Origin: Promicromonospora sukumoe 327MFSha3.1
Lineage (GTDB): Bacteria > Actinomycetota > Actinomycetes > Actinomycetales > Cellulomonadaceae
NCBI RefSeq assembly: GCF_000385135.1
Contig: NZ_ARQM01000010.1
Span: 62,001-126,000 of the forward strand
Reading direction: 5' to 3'
DNA length: 64,000 nucleotides
Shown here: in pieces, positions 27,052 to 36,710 of the stretch
How positions within the stretch are numbered: position 1 is the first letter of the stretch
How the letters are laid out: the number at the start of each line of letters is the position of its first letter
Notes under the pieces: model-generated
What the model saw: the letters and a program-made list of their open reading frames with translations, nothing else
Database searches by the model: none
What the model was told of the DNA's origin: nothing
Translations under genes and position numbers: made by a program

Positions 27052-28551
27052 GTGACTTCCGTGACCGATACCCCCACCGACGGCGCGCCCGAGGGCGCCG
27101 CCGTGCGCGTCCGCTTCGCGCCGTCCCCGACCGGCATGTTCCACGTGGGCGGTGCCCGCTCCGCCCTGTTCAACTGGGCCGTGGCGAAGCAGCAGGGCGG
27201 CACGTTCGTGCTGCGCATCGAGGACACCGATGCCTCGCGCAACCAGCCCGAGTGGGTGGACGGCATCCTGTCGGCCATGGAGGCCCTCGGCATCCGCAAG
27301 GAGGACCCGGCCTTCGAGGGCCCGTACTTCCAGTCCGAGAACGCCGGGATCCAGAAGGACGCCGCCCAGCGGCTCTTCGCCGAGGGCAAGGCGTACTACT
27401 GCGACTGCACCCGCGACGCCCTGATCGCGCGCACCGGGAACCAGCAGACCGGCTACGACGGCTTCTGCCGCGACCGCGGCCTGGAGTACGCCGAGGGCCG
27501 CGCGCTGCGCTTCCGCACGCCGGACGAGGGCGAGACGCAGGTGGTCGACCTGATCCGCGGCAACCCGACGTTCCCGAACGCGAACCTCGAGGACTTCGTC
27601 ATCGCGCGCGGCAACGGCTCGCCGGTGTTCCTGCTGGCCAACGTCGTGGACGACATCGACGAGAACATCACCCTCGTCATGCGCGCCGAGGAGCACCTGC
27701 CGAACACCCCCAAGCAGCAGCTGCTCTGGGAGGCCCTGGGCAAGACGCCGCCGCAGTGGGCCCACATGCCGGTGATCGTCAACGAGAAGCGGCAGAAGCT
27801 CTCCAAGCGCCGCGACAAGGTGGCGCTGGAGGACTACCTCGCCGAGGGCATCCTGCCCGACGCGATGGTCAACTACCTGATGCTGCTCGGCTGGGCGCCC
27901 GGCAACGACGAGGAGATCCTCCCGTTCGACGAGCTGGTGCGCCGGTTCCGCGTCGAGGACATCAACTCGTCGTCCGCGTTCTTCGACATCAAGAAGCTCA
28001 CGGCGTTCAACGGCGAGTACATCCGCGCGCTGAGCGTCGAGGACTTCGCGGCGGCCTGCACGCCGTGGCTTCAGGCCCCGGCCGCGCCGTGGACGCCGGA
28101 GCAGTTCGACCAGAAGGTGTTCGACGCCGTCGCGCCGCTGGCCCACTCCCGGGTGGCGCTGCTGTCCGAGATCACGGCCAACGTCGACTTCCTCTTCCTG
28201 GACGCCCCGCTGGTGGACGAGGACTCCTGGAACAAGGCGATGAAGGCCGGCGCCGCCGAGCTGCTCGCCGACGTCCGCGAGGCCCTGGCCGCCGAGGAGT
28301 CCTGGACGGCCGAACCGCTCAAGGACATCGTCACCACGGTGGGCGAGAAGCACGGCATGAAGCTCGGCAAGGCGCAGGCCCCCGTCCGGGTGGCCGTGAC
28401 CGGACGCCGGATCGGCCTGCCGCTGTTCGAGTCGCTCGAGGTGCTCGGCAAGGAGCGCACCCTCGAGCGTGTCGACGCCGCGCTGGCCCGCCTGGGTGCG
28501 GGTGCTGGCGCGGGTGCCGACACAGCCGGGGTGCCCGCCTCGGCGGAGTGA
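27052..28551 (+). CDS. gltX: Glutamyl-tRNA synthetase
   Basis: A 499-residue class I aminoacyl-tRNA synthetase that charges tRNA-Glu (and, in most actinobacteria, tRNA-Gln as substrate for the GatCAB amidotransferase). The HIGH-type motif is HVGG at 31-34 after [10 protein letters not shown], and the KMSKS-type motif is KLSKR at 249-253. The anticodon-binding C-terminal region ends in a short Gly-Ala repeat. The GTG at 27052 is preferred over the one at 27046 because of the TAGGCT hexamer 6 bp upstream. tRNA-Gln and two tRNA-Glu genes follow 2.6 kb downstream. Confidence 0.97.
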   Translation: MTSVTDTPTDGAPEGAAVRVRFAPSPTGMFHVGGARSALFNWAVAKQQGGTFVLRIEDTDASRNQPEWVDGILSAMEALGIRKEDPAFEGPYFQSENAGIQKDAAQRLFAEGKAYYCDCTRDALIARTGNQQTGYDGFCRDRGLEYAEGRALRFRTPDEGETQVVDLIRGNPTFPNANLEDFVIARGNGSPVFLLANVVDDIDENITLVMRAEEHLPNTPKQQLLWEALGKTPPQWAHMPVIVNEKRQKLSKRRDKVALEDYLAEGILPDAMVNYLMLLGWAPGNDEEILPFDELVRRFRVEDINSSSAFFDIKKLTAFNGEYIRALSVEDFAAACTPWLQAPAAPWTPEQFDQKVFDAVAPLAHSRVALLSEITANVDFLFLDAPLVDEDSWNKAMKAGAAELLADVREALAAEESWTAEPLKDIVTTVGEKHGMKLGKAQAPVRVAVTGRRIGLPLFESLEVLGKERTLERVDAALARLGAGAGAGADTAGVPASAE

Positions 28552-28701
28552 GCTCGTGGCGGGAGCTGGCGGCGGGAGCTCGCGGCGCCGTCTGCCGGAC
28601 CGGTCTCGCGCGCTGGTCTCGCAGGTTGCCGGAGAGGTGATCCGCGAATGATCCGGCAGGCGGTCCGGCAGGTGGTCCGGGAAGCGGTCAGCGAAGTGGT
28701 C

Positions 28702-28707
28702 TAACGT
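28702..28707 (+). promoter_or_regulatory. -10 element TAACGT, leaderless start
   Basis: It ends 7 bp before the GTG at 28715 of the CPBP protease gene. Confidence 0.5.
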
Positions 28708-28714
28708 GAGCGGC

Positions 28715-30052
28715 GTGACCGACGCCATGACACCTGACGCCGTGCCGCCCACGACCGACCCGACCGGAGCCGTTCCGCCCGAGACAGCGCAGCAGCCGAT
28801 GCCGCAGTCCCCGACACCGGGGGCTGCGGCGTCGTCGTTCCCGGGGGAGGTGCGGTCGGGAGGACCGGGGGTGCCGGAGGTGCCAGGAGCGCCGGGCGCG
28901 CCGGTCCTCGCGGCGTCGTCGTCCGCACCGCGGGAGTACCCGCAGGCCCTGCGCGGCCCGTGGTTCCGGTGGTGGCGGCCGCTGCTCGGCCTGGTCGCGA
29001 TCGCGGGATGCCTGGTCGTGTTCTTCGGGGCGATGCTGCTGTACCTGCTCCTGCTGGTCGTGGGGCAGCTGGCCGGCGTGGACCTCCCGGACCCGTCGTC
29101 GCTCACCGACGCGTGGTTCGTGTCGCCGTCGGGTCTGCTGGTGACGAACCTCGGCCTGGCGCTCGGTATCCCGGTCGCGATGGTCGCGACGTGGGCGCAG
29201 GCGCGGCGCGGTGGCCTCGTGTCGTCGGTGCTGGGCCGCGTGCGCTGGCGCCTGCTGCTCGGCGGGCTCGGGGTGTCGCTGCTGCTCCTGGTGCCGCTCA
29301 CGCTGGGCAGCAGCATCCTGGTCTCCAGCCTCGGACTGGCCGGTGACGCCGCGCCGGGTGCCGACGACGCCAGCCTGTGGCCGCTCACGCCGGCCGCCGG
29401 CTGGGTGGCGCTGGCGCTCGTGATCCTGCTGACCACGCCGCTGCAGGCGGCCGGCGAGGAGTACTTCTTCCGCGGCTGGATGTCGCAGTGGATCGGCAGC
29501 CTGCTGCGGTGGCGCTGGCTCGCGGTGGTCGTGCCCGCCGTGGTGTCCGCGGTGCTGTTCGCGATGGCGCACGGCGCCCAGAGCCCGTGGCTGTTCGCCG
29601 ACCGGCTGGTGTTCGGCCTGGTCGCGAGCCTGCTGGTGTGGCGAACCGGGGGACTGGAGGTAGCCGTCGCCCTGCACGCGGCCAACAACCTGCTGGCGTT
29701 CGGCCTCGCGATCGCCTACGACGGGCTCGCGGACTCGCTGCTGATCACCGAGGTGGCGCCTGCCGAGGGCGCGGCCAGCATCAGCACCACCCTGGTCACC
29801 ACGGCGGTGCTGCTGTGGTGGGCGCACCGGCGCAGGCCGGCGCTGGTCGTACCGGAACCGGTTGAGATGGTGGAGACGGCCCCGATGAGCCCGACTTACC
29901 AGGCGGCCCCGGCGGCTCCGGCGTCGACGTCGGCGAGCGTCCCGGCGGCGACGGCCCCGATGGCTGGGACGGCGTCGGGTCCGGCATCGGACCCGGCCCC
30001 GATGGAGAAGACTGTGGTGGAGCGCGAACCTGCCAAGGGAGAGACGGCATGA
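28715..30052 (+). CDS. CPBP-family intramembrane metalloprotease
   Basis: A 445-residue membrane protein. About 80 Pro/Ala/Gly-rich residues precede seven or eight membrane helices. The CPBP (Abi/CAAX-protease-like) signature is complete: Glu248-Glu249-x-x-x-Arg253 in AGEEYFFRG, a second motif MAHGAQSP and a third, LHAANNLLAFG. Relatives cleave prenylated or other membrane-bound substrates or mature peptides; this substrate is unknown. A Pro/Ala/Ser/Thr-rich cytoplasmic tail of about 80 residues follows. The GTG at 28715 fits a leaderless promoter; GTG 28706 overlaps the -10. Its stop overlaps the HAD start (ATGA, 30049-30052). Confidence 0.87.
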   Translation: MTDAMTPDAVPPTTDPTGAVPPETAQQPMPQSPTPGAAASSFPGEVRSGGPGVPEVPGAPGAPVLAASSSAPREYPQALRGPWFRWWRPLLGLVAIAGCLVVFFGAMLLYLLLLVVGQLAGVDLPDPSSLTDAWFVSPSGLLVTNLGLALGIPVAMVATWAQARRGGLVSSVLGRVRWRLLLGGLGVSLLLLVPLTLGSSILVSSLGLAGDAAPGADDASLWPLTPAAGWVALALVILLTTPLQAAGEEYFFRGWMSQWIGSLLRWRWLAVVVPAVVSAVLFAMAHGAQSPWLFADRLVFGLVASLLVWRTGGLEVAVALHAANNLLAFGLAIAYDGLADSLLITEVAPAEGAASISTTLVTTAVLLWWAHRRRPALVVPEPVEMVETAPMSPTYQAAPAAPASTSASVPAATAPMAGTASGPASDPAPMEKTVVEREPAKGETA

Positions 30053-30972
30053 CGATGGACGGCATCCTGTTCGACGTCGACGACACCCTCGTCGACACCA
30101 AGGGCGCCTTCGCCCGGGCGCTGGAGGCGGTGCGGGCGGAGCACCTGCCGCACGTCCCGGCGGAGCGTGACCCGGAGATCCTGTCCCACTGGCGCACGGA
30201 CCCGGGCGGCTTCTACAGCCGCTACACGCGCGGCGAGATGGACCACGTGACGCAGCGTCGGCACCGGGCGGCGCTGCTGCACGAGACGTTCGGCGCCGCG
30301 CCCGTGACGGAGAAGTCCTTCGAGGCGTGGGACGCGCTGTTCTGGGGCACGTTCGAGCGCTCGTGGACCGCGCACGACGACGCCCGCGCCGCCATCGACG
30401 CCGTCGTCGCCGCGGGGCTGAGCGTCGGCGTCGTGACGAACGCCGCCACGGAGCTGCAGGAGCGCAAGCTGAAGATGGCCGGGCTCGGCGACCTGCCGGT
30501 GCTGGTCGGGGTGGACACCCTGGGCTTCGGCAAGCCGGACCCCCGCGTGTTCCTCGAGGGGGCGCGCAGGCTGGGCACCGAGCCGTCCCGGACGGCGTAC
30601 GTGGGCGACGAGCCCACCGTCGACGCGCTGGCGGCGCACCAGGCGAGCCTGACGGGTGTCTGGCTGGACCGCGCGGGCCACCGCCGGGGCCCGGGCTACG
30701 GCGCGCACGCCCAGCACGGCGTTGCGCTGCCGGGTGCTGCGGAACCCAAGGCCGGCGAGTCGAATGCCGGCGGGCCGAAGGCTGCTGAGCCGAACGCCGC
30801 TGAGCCGAATGCTGCTGAGCGCAACGCCGCTGAGCCGAACGCCGCGCAGCGTGCGGCCCTGGCCGGCGACCCGCAGGATCCCGAGGCGTTGCGGGCGGCG
30901 GGAGTCATGGTGATCGAGACGCTGGCCCAGCTCCCGGCCGCTCTCGGGTACGACACGGGGCGCCGAAACTGA
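30049..30972 (+). CDS. HAD-family hydrolase
   Basis: A 307-residue phosphatase-like protein. HAD motif I is FDVDDTLVD (Asp9, Asp11), motif II is VVTNAA, the motif III Lys is in GFGKPDP, and motif IV is YVGDEPTVD. A helical cap lies between motifs I and II. Before the C-terminal segment an insertion repeats Ala-Glu-Pro-Asn-Ala about five times, from a 15-bp DNA unit near 30768-30846. The ATG is translationally coupled to the CPBP gene and preceded by GGGAGAG. It probably dephosphorylates a small metabolite; the substrate is unknown. Confidence 0.88.
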   Translation: MTMDGILFDVDDTLVDTKGAFARALEAVRAEHLPHVPAERDPEILSHWRTDPGGFYSRYTRGEMDHVTQRRHRAALLHETFGAAPVTEKSFEAWDALFWGTFERSWTAHDDARAAIDAVVAAGLSVGVVTNAATELQERKLKMAGLGDLPVLVGVDTLGFGKPDPRVFLEGARRLGTEPSRTAYVGDEPTVDALAAHQASLTGVWLDRAGHRRGPGYGAHAQHGVALPGAAEPKAGESNAGGPKAAEPNAAEPNAAERNAAEPNAAQRAALAGDPQDPEALRAAGVMVIETLAQLPAALGYDTGRRN

Positions 30973-31108
30973 CCCGATTCGACCCGCGTGACGGACGGCA
31001 CGCCCATTCCGTTTTGCCCACCGTCCGAGGTCAGGTAATGTTCTCCAGCGGTAGGACCCCCACGGAACACCAGTCGGAGACAGGTGTGTCCAGGAGGTCA
31101 TACCCCCA

Positions 31109-31180
31109 TGGGGTATGGTGTAATTGGCAGCACGAGTGGTTCTGGTCCACTTAGTCTAGGTTCGAGTCCTGGTACCCCAG
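31109..31180 (+). tRNA. tRNA-Gln (CTG)
   Basis: The acceptor stem TGGGGTA (31109-31115) pairs with TACCCCA (31173-31179). The anticodon arm AGTGG-TTCTGGT-CCACT places CTG as anticodon, reading CAG. GGTTCGAGTCC is the T arm. CCA is not encoded. The gene is 72 nt long. Confidence 0.95.
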
Positions 31181-31268
31181 CGCAGAGCACTGCGCATCCT
31201 CGCTGACGCAGGTCAGGTGCAGGGTGCGCTATCGTTCTCACGGTGCCGGTCCGTAACCGGTAGTTCAG

Positions 31269-31341
31269 GCCCCCATCGTCTAGCGGCCTAGGACGCCGCC
31301 CTCTCACGGCGGTAACGCGGGTTCAAATCCCGCTGGGGGTA
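31269..31341 (+). tRNA. tRNA-Glu (CTC), copy 1
   Basis: 73 nt. The acceptor stem is GCCCCCA with TGGGGGT (first pair G-T). The anticodon arm CCGCC-CTCTCAC-GGCGG gives CTC, reading GAG. GGTTCAAATCC is the T loop. CCA is not encoded. Confidence 0.95.
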
Positions 31342-31376
31342 CGCAGTCCACCAGCTTCGGCTGTCGGATGTTCAAG

Positions 31377-31449
31377 GCCCCCATCGTCTAGCGGCCTAGG
31401 ACGCCGCCCTCTCACGGCGGTAACGCGGGTTCAAATCCCGCTGGGGGTA
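31377..31449 (+). tRNA. tRNA-Glu (CTC), copy 2
   Basis: Identical in all 73 positions to the copy at 31269-31341 and separated from it by 35 bp. The two were probably produced by tandem duplication and are followed at once by a strong terminator. Confidence 0.95.
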
Positions 31450-31455
31450 CAGCGA

Positions 31456-31487
31456 GAAAGGCCCGGTCCACACGGACCGGGCCTTTC
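31456..31487 (+). terminator. Terminator of the tRNA cluster
   Basis: A perfect 14-bp stem (GAAAGGCCCGGTCC and its complement) with a 4-nt ACAC loop begins 6 bp after the last tRNA. Confidence 0.88.
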
Positions 31488-31823
31488 GCCGTCCCGGGGT
31501 GCCTGCGGCCTGGCTCGGCTCCGGGCACCTGCCGCCCGTGTCGAGCGCCGACGGTCGAACGTAGATTTCGTCGCCCTCTCGGCTCTCTTGGGGCGACTGA
31601 CCCTACGTTCACTTCAGGCGCCGAGGTTGGTCAGGCGCCGAGGTCGGTCTGCCGCTCGAGTCGCATCGGTGCTGGTCGACGGCGGTGTTCCGCCGGCGGC
31701 CGGGTTCATCTCGCGCCGGCGTGCGACGTTACTCGCGCCGAGTGCTGGCCGATCGTGCGTGTGCTGGCGGCCTGCGACTCGGCGTGCTGTCTGCCCGGTG
31801 CGGGGCGGCGCCGGGCAGGCCGG
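31488..31823. other. 336-bp gap without a supported gene
   Basis: This lies between the tRNA terminator (+) and the end of the PH-domain gene (-). It has a few short direct repeats (AGGCGCCGAGG near 31617 and 31634). Short open frames here have no RBS or recognisable product; the minus-strand one ending in the tRNA is a known artefact. Confidence 0.6.
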
Positions 31824-33023
31824 TCAGCGGATCTTCGGGTCCTTGCCGCCCTCGATGAACGGGCTCGGCAGGGAGTCGGAGCCGTCGGTCGCCGACGTCG
31901 GCCCGCCGGGGACGTGATCGCCGCCCTTGCCGCCGCTGGTCCGGCCGGGCAGGTTCCCGCCGCCCGTCGACGACGCCGCGGCACTGCCCGTCGGGGACCA
32001 GCCGACTCGGGCGGGCTGATCGCCGTCCGCGCCCGCACCGGCCCGGCCAGCGCTCTGACCTGCCCCGGGCTGATCGGGGCCGTTGGTCGCGCCGCCGGAG
32101 ACCACCGCACCGGGCGCCGCCTCGTCGTACCCGGCCTGGTCGTAGCCAGGCCGGTCGTAGCCGGCCCGGCCGTACCCGGCTCGTTCGTAGCTCGCGCCGT
32201 ACCCGGCTCGTTCGTAGCTCCCGCCTGAGCCGACGCCGTCCGAGCCGACTCCACCCGAGCCGGCACTGTCCGACCCGGTGCCTGCCGAACCGCCGGACGC
32301 GCCGCCCACGACGGCCCCGCCCGAACCGACCCCGCCCGAGCCCGTCTGGTCGCGCAGGTGCGTTACCTCGATGCGCTGCGTCGGGGGATTGCTGCGCCGT
32401 CCGATCCGCGGCATCAGGGCTGGCGGGGCGGCGGGCGGCGGGGTCTCCGCCGGCGCGACGACCTGCGGCCGGCCGGCGGGGCCGGACTGGGCGGCGGCCT
32501 CGGCGTCGGCGGCGTCGGGGTGGAAGAGCGTCGCGATGATGAGGCGGTACCGGGAGTCCGGGCGGGGGACCCACGTGATGCGGTCGAGCGCCTGGTCCTG
32601 CCCTGCGGTCTCGAAGATGAAGGTGCCGTACCCGAGCACCTGGCCCATCGGGGTGCGCTCGTACCCGAGGTCGGTGACCTTCTCGGACGGCATCATCGCC
32701 ACCCGGTGCACCAGGAACCCCGTGAGCAGGATCAGCCTGCGGTCGGTCATGACGAACCACTCGGCCCGCCAGTCCAGCCACTTCCAGAGCAGGCGCGCGC
32801 CGAGCACCAGGAACGGCAGCCACACCCACGCGAGCTGGTCGCGGACGTTCGGGTCCACGGCGACGAGGATCGCCAGGCCCAGGGCGAACGCGCCGGTCGT
32901 CGTGAGGATCGGCTCCCACAGCCTGGCCCAGTGCCGGCGTGTGGCGATCACGATCTTCTCGTCCGCGAGGATGTACCGCTGCAGGGCGCGATTGCGGATC
33001 ACGAAGTCCGCTGTTGCGCTCAT
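31824..33023 (-). CDS. PH-domain (bPH-type) membrane protein with repetitive C-terminus
   Basis: A 399-residue protein. Two membrane helices (about residues 39-58 and 62-82) precede a bacterial pleckstrin-homology-like domain (WFVMTDRRLILLTGFL ... GYGTFIFETAG). The second half is disordered and repetitive: Gly/Ser repeats, then Tyr-Glu-Arg-Ala-Gly-Tyr-Gly units (YERAGYGASYERAGYG) and Gly/Ser-rich linker to a charged end. Similar proteins occur widely in actinobacteria without an assigned role. Tyr-Gly repeats could drive self-association (speculative). The ATG at 33021-33023 has GGGGAG upstream. Confidence 0.78.
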   Translation of the reverse strand: MSATADFVIRNRALQRYILADEKIVIATRRHWARLWEPILTTTGAFALGLAILVAVDPNVRDQLAWVWLPFLVLGARLLWKWLDWRAEWFVMTDRRLILLTGFLVHRVAMMPSEKVTDLGYERTPMGQVLGYGTFIFETAGQDQALDRITWVPRPDSRYRLIIATLFHPDAADAEAAAQSGPAGRPQVVAPAETPPPAAPPALMPRIGRRSNPPTQRIEVTHLRDQTGSGGVGSGGAVVGGASGGSAGTGSDSAGSGGVGSDGVGSGGSYERAGYGASYERAGYGRAGYDRPGYDQAGYDEAAPGAVVSGGATNGPDQPGAGQSAGRAGAGADGDQPARVGWSPTGSAAASSTGGGNLPGRTSGGKGGDHVPGGPTSATDGSDSLPSPFIEGGKDPKIR

Positions 33024-33166
33024 GCGGGTCTCCCCGGTGCGTTCGGAATGGTCCTGTCCGGAACGGCCCTGTGTGTCACAGGCCTGCCGGGACTGCTCCT
33101 GACAGGGATGTTCCTGGTGACGGGTGTGCTCGACGTCGCCGAGTCCCGCCCGCCGACCCTACGTCG

Positions 33167-33349
33167 TCAGCGGCCGATGGACCCGGTGAAGAGCTCCTCG
33201 AAGAACGTGCCGATGTTCGCGATGGCACCCCAGATGACGTCCCAGAGGGCGAGCACGACGTCGGCGGATCGCTCGGGGTCGTTGATGACCGAGTAGAGCA
33301 GGAAGATCACCACGACCCAGATGATGATGAGTCTCACCTTTGGCGGCAT
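33167..33349 (-). CDS. Small single-pass membrane protein
   Basis: 60 residues. The ATG at 33347-33349 has an excellent Shine-Dalgarno (GGAGGA, 7-nt spacing). One N-terminal hydrophobic helix (LIIIWVVVIFLLYSVI) is followed by an amphipathic region (ALWDVIWGAIANIGTFFEELF). It shares orientation with the PH-domain gene downstream (143 bp apart). The family is not recognised. The RBS and helix pattern make it a credible gene despite its size. Confidence 0.65.
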   Translation of the reverse strand: MPPKVRLIIIWVVVIFLLYSVINDPERSADVVLALWDVIWGAIANIGTFFEELFTGSIGR

Positions 33350-33524
33350 CAGATTCCTCCGACGTTGGTGCGCACGCACCGGGTGTGCGCACGTCGCGGA
33401 CGAGACTACTGACACCACCCCGACCTGGGGAATGACCTGGCCCGGCGTGGCGGGCCAACACTCACGGACCGCTCACCGGGCGCACACCGGGTGAGCACGG
33501 CCAGCCGCAGCAGCACGCGGGGGA

Positions 33525-33555
33525 GCCCGGCGAGATCTCCTGGATCTCGCCGGGC
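33525..33555 (-). terminator. Terminator of the IclR gene
   Basis: A perfect 13-bp stem (GCCCGGCGAGATC and its complement) with a 5-nt loop lies about 60 bp downstream of the regulator's stop codon. Confidence 0.8.
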
Positions 33556-33616
33556 CCGCGCCCCGCCGAATCGTTACTTGCCCAGCTGTTCGTGCCAGGC
33601 TGCTATTGCCGGACCG

Positions 33617-34336
33617 TTACTCGCCGGACCGGTGCAGCACCTCGGTGAGCTTGTTCGCCGCGGCGACGACGGCGGCCGAGTGCAGCCGGCCGGGCTGGCG
33701 CGACAGCCGCTCCACCGGACCGGAGACGCTGACGGCGGCGACGACGCGCCCCGACGGCCCGCGCACCGGCGCCGAGACGGATGCCACACCGAGCTCACGT
33801 TCCGAGACGGACTGGGCCCACCCGCGGCGTCGGACGCCGGAGAGGATCGTGGCTGTGAAGGTCGCGTCCCGGAGGCCGCGGTGGAGGCGGTCCGGCTCCT
33901 CCCAGGCGAGCAGGACATGGGCCGCGGAGCCCGCGCTCATGCTGAGCGTGGCGCCCACGGGGATCGAGTCGCGCAGGCCTACCGGGCGTTCGGCGGCGGC
34001 TACGCACACACGGTGGTCGCCCTGCCGGCGGTAGAGCTGCGCGCTCTCGCCCGTGTGGTCGCGCAGCGCGATGAGCACCGGGTTCGCTGCCGCCAGGAGG
34101 CGGTCCTCACCGGCGGCCGTGGCCAGCTCGTTGAGGCGCGGGCCCAGCACGAACCGTCCCTGCATGTCCCGTGCCACCAGGCGGTGATGCTCCAGAGCCA
34201 CCGCCAGGCGGTGCGCCGTCGGGCGAGCCAGGCCGGTGGAGGAGACGAGCTGCGCCAGGGTGGCCGGGCCGGCCTCGAGTGCCCCGAGGACGGACGCTGC
34301 CTTGTCCAAGACGCCGACTCCGCTAGTATCGTCCAT
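33617..34336 (-). CDS. IclR-family regulator (LtbR-like, divergent from leuC)
   Basis: A 239-residue transcription factor. The N-terminal winged helix-turn-helix ([20 protein letters not shown]) is followed by an IclR effector domain. An IclR regulator divergent from leuCD is a conserved actinobacterial arrangement. In Corynebacterium glutamicum the homologue LtbR represses leucine and tryptophan biosynthesis genes. By position and domain layout this protein is probably the counterpart, repressing leuCD. The ATG at 34334-34336 is the first in the domain. The 140-bp divergent region contains five AGTTGTTCC repeats and an inverted repeat TCTC-N7-GAGA near 34351. Confidence 0.88.
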   Translation of the reverse strand: MDDTSGVGVLDKAASVLGALEAGPATLAQLVSSTGLARPTAHRLAVALEHHRLVARDMQGRFVLGPRLNELATAAGEDRLLAAANPVLIALRDHTGESAQLYRRQGDHRVCVAAAERPVGLRDSIPVGATLSMSAGSAAHVLLAWEEPDRLHRGLRDATFTATILSGVRRRGWAQSVSERELGVASVSAPVRGPSGRVVAAVSVSGPVERLSRQPGRLHSAAVVAAANKLTEVLHRSGE

Positions 34337-34384
34337 ACCGCGATATTGCCGTCTCGGAACGTGAGATTGCAAGTCGAGGCCCAA

Positions 34385-34441
34385 AGTTGTTCCGAGTTGT
34401 TCCCCAAGTTGTTCCCCCAAGTTGTTCCACACAGTTGTTTC
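34385..34441. promoter_or_regulatory. Five AGTTGTTCC direct repeats upstream of leuC
   Basis: AGTTGTTCC occurs at 34385, 34395, 34407 and 34420, and as AGTTGTTTC at 34433, with steps of 10, 12, 13 and 13 bp. The array lies between the IclR regulator start (34336) and leuC start (34477). It may be a multi-site operator or a leader-RNA feature of the leucine genes. Confidence 0.55.
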
Positions 34442-34476
34442 TGACAGAGGTAGTTTTGACAGGGAGGCGAACCGCA

Positions 34477-36006
34477 ATGGCCGGCACGCTGGCGGAGAAG
34501 GTCTGGGAAGCGCACCTGGTGCGTCGAGGCGAGGACGGCTCGCCTGATCTTCTCTACATCGACCTGCACCTGGTCCACGAGGTCACGAGCCCGCAGGCGT
34601 TCGAAGGACTGCGCCTTGCCGGACGGCAGGTGCGGCGACCCGACCTGACGATCGCGACCGAGGACCACAACACCCCCACGCTCGACATCGACCGGCCGAT
34701 CGCCGATCTGACGAGCCGCACCCAGATCGACACGCTGCGCGCCAACGCCAAGGAGTTCGGCGTCCGGCTGCACAGCCTCGGTGACGCGGACCAGGGCATC
34801 GTCCACCAGGTGGGACCCCAGCTCGGGCTGACGATGCCGGGCCTCACCGTCGTGTGCGGCGACTCGCACACGTCCACGCACGGCGCGTTCGGCGCGCTCG
34901 CGTTCGGCATCGGCACGTCCGAGGTGGAGCACGTGCTCGCCACCCAGACGCTGCCGCTCGCGCCGTTCAAGACCATGGCGATCACGGTCAACGGCGCGCT
35001 GCCCGCGGGCGCGACGTCCAAGGACATCATCCTGGCGATCATCGCCAAGATCGGCACCGGCGGCGGCCAGGGCTACGTGCTCGAGTACCGCGGCGAGGCC
35101 ATCCGGGCGCTGTCCATGGAAGCGCGCATGACCATCTGCAACATGTCGATCGAGGCCGGCGCCCGCGCCGGCATGATCGCGCCGGACGAGACCACGTTCG
35201 AGTACCTCAAGGGCCGCCCGCACGCTCCCGAGGGCGCGGACTGGGACGAGGCCGTCGAGTACTGGAAGACCCTGCGGTCCGACGACGACGCGCAGTACGA
35301 CGCCGAGGTCGTCCTCGAGGCGGCCGACCTGGAGCCGTTCGTCACCTGGGGTACCAACCCGGGCCAGGGCCTGCCCCTGTCGGCGTCGGTTCCCGTCCCG
35401 GCGGACATCGCCGACGAGGGGGAGCGCGAGACCGCGGCCAAGGCGCTGGAGTACATGGGCCTGACCGCCGGTACGCCGCTGCGCGACATCAAGGTCGACA
35501 CCGTGTTCATCGGGTCCTGCACCAACGGGCGCATCGAGGACCTGCGGTCCGTGGCCAAGGTCGTCAAGGGCAAGGAGAAGGCCTCGGACGTCCGGGTGCT
35601 CGTCGTCCCGTCGTCGGCCCGCGTGCGCCTGCAGGCCGAGGCCGAGGGCCTGGACGTGATCTTCAAGGAGTTCGGCGCCGAGTGGCGCAACGCCGGCTGC
35701 TCCATGTGCCTGGGCATGAACCCGGACCAGCTCGCGCCGGGGGAGCGGTCGGCCTCGACGTCGAACCGCAACTTCGAGGGTCGGCAGGGCAAGGGCGGTC
35801 GTACCCACCTGGTGTCGCCGCTCGTCGCGGCCGCCACGGCGATCCGGGGCACGCTCTCCAGCGTCAGCGACCTGGACCTGCCGTTCGACATCGACATCAC
35901 CACGTTCGACGGCACGCCGCTCGACGGCGTCGGTGCCTCGCCGCTGGGTGAGTCCGTCGTCGTCGACCTGCCCATCCCCGTCGCCGGCCAGCCCGCGCTG
36001 CGCTGA
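34477..36006 (+). CDS. leuC: 3-isopropylmalate dehydratase large subunit
   Basis: A 509-residue aconitase-family subunit that, with LeuD, isomerises 2-isopropylmalate to 3-isopropylmalate in leucine biosynthesis. The [4Fe-4S] ligands are Cys348 (SCTNGRIED), Cys408 and Cys411 ([10 protein letters not shown]). [14 protein letters not shown] is the active-site loop. Of about 470 residues usual for the family, the extra length lies in the region after [10 protein letters not shown] and around the C-terminus. The ATG at 34477 has GGGAGG 9 nt upstream. leuD follows after 14 bp. Confidence 0.97.
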   Translation: MAGTLAEKVWEAHLVRRGEDGSPDLLYIDLHLVHEVTSPQAFEGLRLAGRQVRRPDLTIATEDHNTPTLDIDRPIADLTSRTQIDTLRANAKEFGVRLHSLGDADQGIVHQVGPQLGLTMPGLTVVCGDSHTSTHGAFGALAFGIGTSEVEHVLATQTLPLAPFKTMAITVNGALPAGATSKDIILAIIAKIGTGGGQGYVLEYRGEAIRALSMEARMTICNMSIEAGARAGMIAPDETTFEYLKGRPHAPEGADWDEAVEYWKTLRSDDDAQYDAEVVLEAADLEPFVTWGTNPGQGLPLSASVPVPADIADEGERETAAKALEYMGLTAGTPLRDIKVDTVFIGSCTNGRIEDLRSVAKVVKGKEKASDVRVLVVPSSARVRLQAEAEGLDVIFKEFGAEWRNAGCSMCLGMNPDQLAPGERSASTSNRNFEGRQGKGGRTHLVSPLVAAATAIRGTLSSVSDLDLPFDIDITTFDGTPLDGVGASPLGESVVVDLPIPVAGQPALR

Positions 36007-36020
36007 GAGGAGCACTGACC

Positions 36021-36656
36021 ATGGAGAAGTTCACCACCCACACCGGAGTCGGCGTCCCGCTGCGGCGCAGCAACGTCGACACCGACCAGATCATCCCCGC
36101 CGTGTACCTCAAGCGGGTCACGCGCACCGGGTTCGAGGACGCGCTGTTCGCGGCGTGGCGGGGCGACTCGTCGTTCGTCCTGAACCAGGAGGCGTACTCC
36201 GCGGGGTCCGTGCTCGTGGCCGGGCCGGACTTCGGTACGGGCTCGTCGCGCGAGCACGCCGTCTGGGCGCTCAAGGACTACGGCTTCCGCGTCGTGCTGT
36301 CCTCGCGGTTCGCCGACATCTTCCGCGGCAACTCGGGCAAGCAGGGCCTCGTGGCGGGCGTCGTCTCGCCCGAGGACATCGAGATCCTGTGGAAGATCCT
36401 GGAGACCAAGCCGGGCACCGAGGTGACCGTCGACCTGGAGGCCAGGACCGCCACGGCCGACGACGTCACGGTGCCGTTCCAGATCGACGACTACACGCGC
36501 TGGCGGCTCATGGAGGGGCTCGACGACATCGGGCTCACCCTCCAGGAGGCCGACAAGATCACCGCGTTCGAGGAGACCCGGGCGTCGTGGCGCCCGAAGA
36601 CCCTGCCGGCCCGGCACCTGCCGGCCGTCGAGATCGAGGCGGCCCGCCCGGTCTGA
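36021..36656 (+). CDS. leuD: 3-isopropylmalate dehydratase small subunit
   Basis: A 211-residue swivelling subunit partnering LeuC. It shows [16 protein letters not shown] at the N-terminus, [14 protein letters not shown] (substrate-binding loop) and [14 protein letters not shown]. The start has GAGGAG upstream and lies 14 bp after leuC, so they form an operon. A hairpin at 36665-36710 ends it. Confidence 0.97.
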   Translation: MEKFTTHTGVGVPLRRSNVDTDQIIPAVYLKRVTRTGFEDALFAAWRGDSSFVLNQEAYSAGSVLVAGPDFGTGSSREHAVWALKDYGFRVVLSSRFADIFRGNSGKQGLVAGVVSPEDIEILWKILETKPGTEVTVDLEARTATADDVTVPFQIDDYTRWRLMEGLDDIGLTLQEADKITAFEETRASWRPKTLPARHLPAVEIEAARPV

Positions 36657-36664
36657 CGCACCGC

Positions 36665-36710
36665 TCGCGCCCCTCTTGTGGTCAGGATCCTGGCCGCAGG
36701 AGGGGCGCGA
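36665..36710. terminator. Terminator between leuD and the convergent acyltransferase gene
   Basis: Arms TCGCGCCCCTC (36665-36675) and GAGGGGCGCGA (36700-36710) form a perfect 11-bp stem with a 24-nt loop. It overlaps the last codons of the minus-strand acyltransferase. Confidence 0.6.

Noticed and set aside
31412-31612. A 66-residue minus-strand frame ending VPPAGFEPALPP
   Set aside because: The end is the reverse translation of the tRNA-Glu gene, a well-known annotation artefact. No RBS is present.
34457-34462. TTGACA as the -35 of leuC
   Set aside because: It lies only about 15 bp before the start codon, between the repeats and the RBS, too close to serve as a -35 for a leader carrying that RBS.
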